Shown here: positions 48,661 through 49,602 of the stretch, one piece after another
How positions within the stretch are numbered: the stretch's first letter is position 1
How the letters are laid out: each line of letters opens with the position of its first letter
DNA from: Chloroflexota bacterium
GTDB taxonomy: Bacteria; Chloroflexota; Dehalococcoidia; Lucifugimonadales; Australimonadaceae
NCBI GenBank assembly: GCA_027618515.1
Contig: JAQCEV010000008.1
Coordinates: 1 to 49,602 of the forward strand
Length of the DNA: 49,602 nt
Direction of reading: 5' to 3'
The notes under the pieces: model-generated
The model's input: the letters and a program-made list of their open reading frames with translations, nothing else
What the model was told of the DNA's origin: nothing
Databases searched by the model: none
Program-made: the position numbers and the translations under genes

Positions 48661-49554
48661 ATGGCCAAGTCACGCAGGCCTTTCGCACAACTGCTCCGCG
48701 TGAGCACTACCCGGACCGACGGCGGAACGCTGTTCGGAGCGACGGTTAAGGAACGATGGGAACGGTTCGTTTCGCCTGATAGACAGAACCGCGTTGCCAT
48801 CGGCAATTACAGCATGCTGGTGGATCACCCAGATGGCTGGATCTTGGTAAATGTTGGGCCTGGAGATAAGTCTCCTCAGAGCCTGGATATCGCACCGATG
48901 CGGTCGCGGTCGTCGTTGCTACGAGAACTTCGCGAACTGGGCCTGGTGCCCAAGGACATCGTGAAGGTGGTATTGACGCACTTGCATGATGAGCATGCAG
49001 GCGGTGCAACGCACATGACGTCGTCGGGGCGCGTGTTGCCGACGTTCCCGAATGCGCGCTACTTCGTTCAGAAGGATGCGCTGGACGACGCTTTGAATCC
49101 AAGCGAGCGGTCCAAGAGTTTGTACCGGGACGACGATTACCAGCCTCTGTTGGATGCTGGGCAGTTGGACGTGGTGGATGGGCCGATGGAGATCGCCCAG
49201 GGCGTTTGGGTGGAACCTGCGGCTGGGCCTACGCCTGGCCATCAGATCGTGGTGGCAGAAGGACCGGACGAGACCTACGCGTTCCTCGGGACGTTGGTGC
49301 CGACCTCGATGCACCTGACTCCTGAGGTGGTGGCGGCTGCGGACTGGAACCCGGAGGCGACGTGTAGGGCGAAGCAATCGGTGCGGCAGCACGCGGTGAA
49401 GGAATCGTGGAACGTGGCGCCGGTGGGCCGCGATGAGTGGGTTTGCGCAGGTGACCTTGACGCACTTGCGGTGTTCAGCCTGGGAGAGACCCTGCCGAAA
49501 GCCCCGGTCGTGAAGGGTCGGGCGGTCAAGGAACCTCTGCCGGTTGCTGTCTAG
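48661..49554 (+). CDS. MBL-fold protein with altered metal site
   Basis: 297 residues. The fold is recognisable: IGNYSMLVDHPDGWILVNVGPGD, then VVLTHLHDEHAGG (106-115) and GPTPGHQIVV. The metal motif H-x-H-x-D-H reads H107-L-H109-D-E-H112, so Glu replaces the Asp. The bridging Asp (GDLVP in relatives) reads GTLVPTSMH, and the final His of the family is not visible (VGRDEWV). It may bind metals differently or be inactive; relatives are lactonase-type hydrolases. The frame is open to 48493, but ATG 48661 has TAGGAG 7 bases upstream. The stop shares CTAG with a convergent gene. Confidence 0.8.
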   Translation: MAKSRRPFAQLLRVSTTRTDGGTLFGATVKERWERFVSPDRQNRVAIGNYSMLVDHPDGWILVNVGPGDKSPQSLDIAPMRSRSSLLRELRELGLVPKDIVKVVLTHLHDEHAGGATHMTSSGRVLPTFPNARYFVQKDALDDALNPSERSKSLYRDDDYQPLLDAGQLDVVDGPMEIAQGVWVEPAAGPTPGHQIVVAEGPDETYAFLGTLVPTSMHLTPEVVAAADWNPEATCRAKQSVRQHAVKESWNVAPVGRDEWVCAGDLDALAVFSLGETLPKAPVVKGRAVKEPLPVAV

Positions 49555-49602
49555 TCTTCTTCTCTGAGTTCTCGCAATAGTTTTTCGTCGGCGGCAGAAA
49601 GT
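49551..49602 (-). CDS. C-terminal end of an unidentified gene running off the window
   Basis: The minus strand reads an open frame of 16 codons (LSAADEKLLRELREED) ending in TAG at 49551-49553. The acidic, helical tail looks like a real protein end, and the stop overlap with the MBL gene matches two other convergent pairs in this window. Too short to identify. Confidence 0.4.
   Translation of the reverse strand, partial: LSAADEKLLRELREED

Overview
This 49.6 kb window is a dense, GC-rich bacterial chromosome segment (GC clearly above half by eye, not computed). It has about 37 protein genes, short intergenic gaps and no rRNA, tRNA, CRISPR array or transposase that I can see. The gene content suggests a heterotroph living on recalcitrant or aromatic organic matter: six Rieske oxygenases, two double-cupin proteins, two dihydroxyphthalate-decarboxylase-like proteins, an amidohydrolase, a class II aldolase, a thiolase/DUF35 pair and a TctA-type carboxylate transporter. 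This set, and the amplified oxygenase paralogs, resembles marine SAR202-type Chloroflexota. That placement is inference from gene content; no phylogenetic marker was analysed.

Layout. 1-10 kb: a TctA/TctB-like fusion transporter, a small DUF3592-like membrane protein, a cupin-EutA operon (minus strand), a divergent gap with two decamer repeat arrays, a cytoplasmic gamma-glutamyltransferase-like enzyme, a substrate-binding-protein-like enzyme and a class III aminotransferase. 10-22 kb: a universal stress protein and dienelactone hydrolase, then a minus-strand block with one Rieske oxygenase, a second EutA homologue and five tandem Rieske paralogs. Most genes in this block are followed by their own hairpin. 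22-27 kb: class II aldolase, amidohydrolase plus SDR, and an operon of non-decarboxylating thiolase, DUF35 protein and double cupin. 27-29.6 kb: a six-TM class III nucleotide cyclase, a repeat-rich gap with two more decamer arrays and a 102-104 bp tandem repeat, and a pterin carbinolamine dehydratase. 29.7-39 kb: TPP enzyme plus ketopantoate-reductase-like enzyme, a zinc-ribbon coiled-coil protein, a second dihydroxyphthalate-decarboxylase-like protein, a dihydropteridine-reductase-like SDR, a CheX-like protein with a RidA-family protein, an alpha/beta hydrolase and an ACT-malic enzyme. 39-49.6 kb: class Ia ribonucleotide reductase with a good promoter, cyclopropane synthase with an acyl-ACP desaturase, a DUF385 oxidoreductase, a possible structured RNA, an MFS transporter, a small membrane protein, an altered-site MBL protein and the tail of one more gene.

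Functionally, oxygenases, hydrolases, lyases and thiolase-type enzymes would activate and break down ring or branched substrates imported by carboxylate transporters. Ribonucleotide reductase, malic enzyme and lipid modification genes are housekeeping. The most unusual items are the four phased decamer arrays that always end in the same decamer, the EutA homologues without ethanolamine ammonia-lyase genes (one in an operon with a cupin), and the Rieske array, whose N-terminal domain is nearly invariant while the rest has diverged.
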